DNA from: Bdellovibrio sp.
GTDB lineage: Bacteria > Bdellovibrionota > Bdellovibrionia > Bdellovibrionales > Bdellovibrionaceae
Length of the DNA: 6,512 nucleotides
NCBI GenBank assembly: GCA_019104905.1
Contig: JAHRXB010000200.1
Location: 1 to 6,512, forward strand
Reading direction: 5' to 3'
The notes below the pieces were generated by a model. The model saw only the letters and a list, made by a program, of their open reading frames with translations, was not told the DNA's origin and ran no database searches. Positions 6,301 through 6,512 of this stretch are shown one piece after another (position 1 is the first letter of the stretch; every line of letters starts with the position of its first letter). The translations under genes and the position numbers were made by a program.

Positions 6301-6512
6301 ATGCTTAAAAAAATCCTTAAACCTCACGTGAAAACAGTTTTGGCAGTCGTCTGGTTTGCCTTTACGTTTTCGCTTGTGACTTGGTGGTGGGTTTTCCTTT
6401 TAATGCGTCTGAATCAAAGTGAATCCCATCGCATGTTCGCCTGGGAGGGATCGATCCTGCTTGCGACGATCTTTCTGGGGGGCGTCGCGCTGGTGCTTTT
6501 CAGTTATCGCGA
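6301..6512 (+). CDS. N-terminus of a two-helix membrane protein, possibly a sensor histidine kinase (3' end outside window)
   Basis: The ATG at 6301 follows the hemL stop by one base, and the frame is open to the window end, giving 70 complete codons. The visible part has a short basic head (MLKKILKPHVK), a first hydrophobic helix of about residues 12-35 rich in aromatics (includes TWWWVFLLM), a short loop with NQSESHRMFAWEG (about 38-50), and a second hydrophobic helix (about 51-67, SILLATIFLGGVALVLF) ending in SYR. Two helices with a very short loop and a positive exit fit the N-terminus of a membrane sensor histidine kinase, but no kinase motif (H-box, N, G1 boxes) is in the window, so this is only an inference. 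No clear ribosome-binding site is seen, so translation probably depends on termination-reinitiation from hemL. Co-transcription with heme genes is very likely. Confidence 0.6.
   Translation, partial: MLKKILKPHVKTVLAVVWFAFTFSLVTWWWVFLLMRLNQSESHRMFAWEGSILLATIFLGGVALVLFSYR

Overview
The window looks like chromosomal DNA of a Bdellovibrio-like bacterium (Bdellovibrionota, formerly Deltaproteobacteria). This is inferred from roughly balanced base composition, C5-pathway heme genes of divergent type in a tight operon, and the style of the flanking proteins. No rRNA or other phylogenetic marker is present, so the assignment is tentative.

Layout, left to right. (1) Bases 1-204 carry the C-terminal end of a protein on the + strand, probably a family-3 periplasmic solute-binding-like protein. 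(2) On the - strand, convergent with it, lies a complete DUF1343/NamZ-type exo-N-acetylmuramidase homologue (228-1421) without a signal peptide. (3) Upstream of that, also on the - strand, is hemB (1527-2513). (4) A 119-bp divergent intergenic region (2514-2632) holds a strong hemB ribosome-binding site, an 11-bp-spaced direct repeat and a 21-bp near-perfect palindrome placed where the operon promoter should be. (5) On the + strand follows a compact operon: a short hemA-like gene (2633-3532), a hemC-hemD-like fusion (3523-5031), hemL (5019-6299) and the start of a membrane protein that resembles the N-terminus of a sensor histidine kinase (6301 to the window end). Junctions are overlaps of 10 and 13 bp and a gap of 1 bp.

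Together the heme genes cover most of the early tetrapyrrole pathway: Glu-tRNA to glutamate-1-semialdehyde (HemA), to 5-aminolevulinate (HemL), to porphobilinogen (HemB), to hydroxymethylbilane (HemC domain), and probably to uroporphyrinogen III (HemD-like domain). HemB and HemL look canonical, HemB being of the Cys-free, non-zinc catalytic type. HemA and the HemC-HemD fusion are unusual. HemA is only 299 residues, lacks the C-terminal dimerisation domain and departs from consensus at several active-site positions. HemC carries a short HemD-like C-terminal half.

I found no mobile element, CRISPR array, tRNA or rRNA. The most interesting points are the minimal, divergent glutamyl-tRNA reductase, the fused HemC-HemD protein, the palindrome in the divergent heme promoter region, and the coupling of a probable sensor kinase to heme synthesis.
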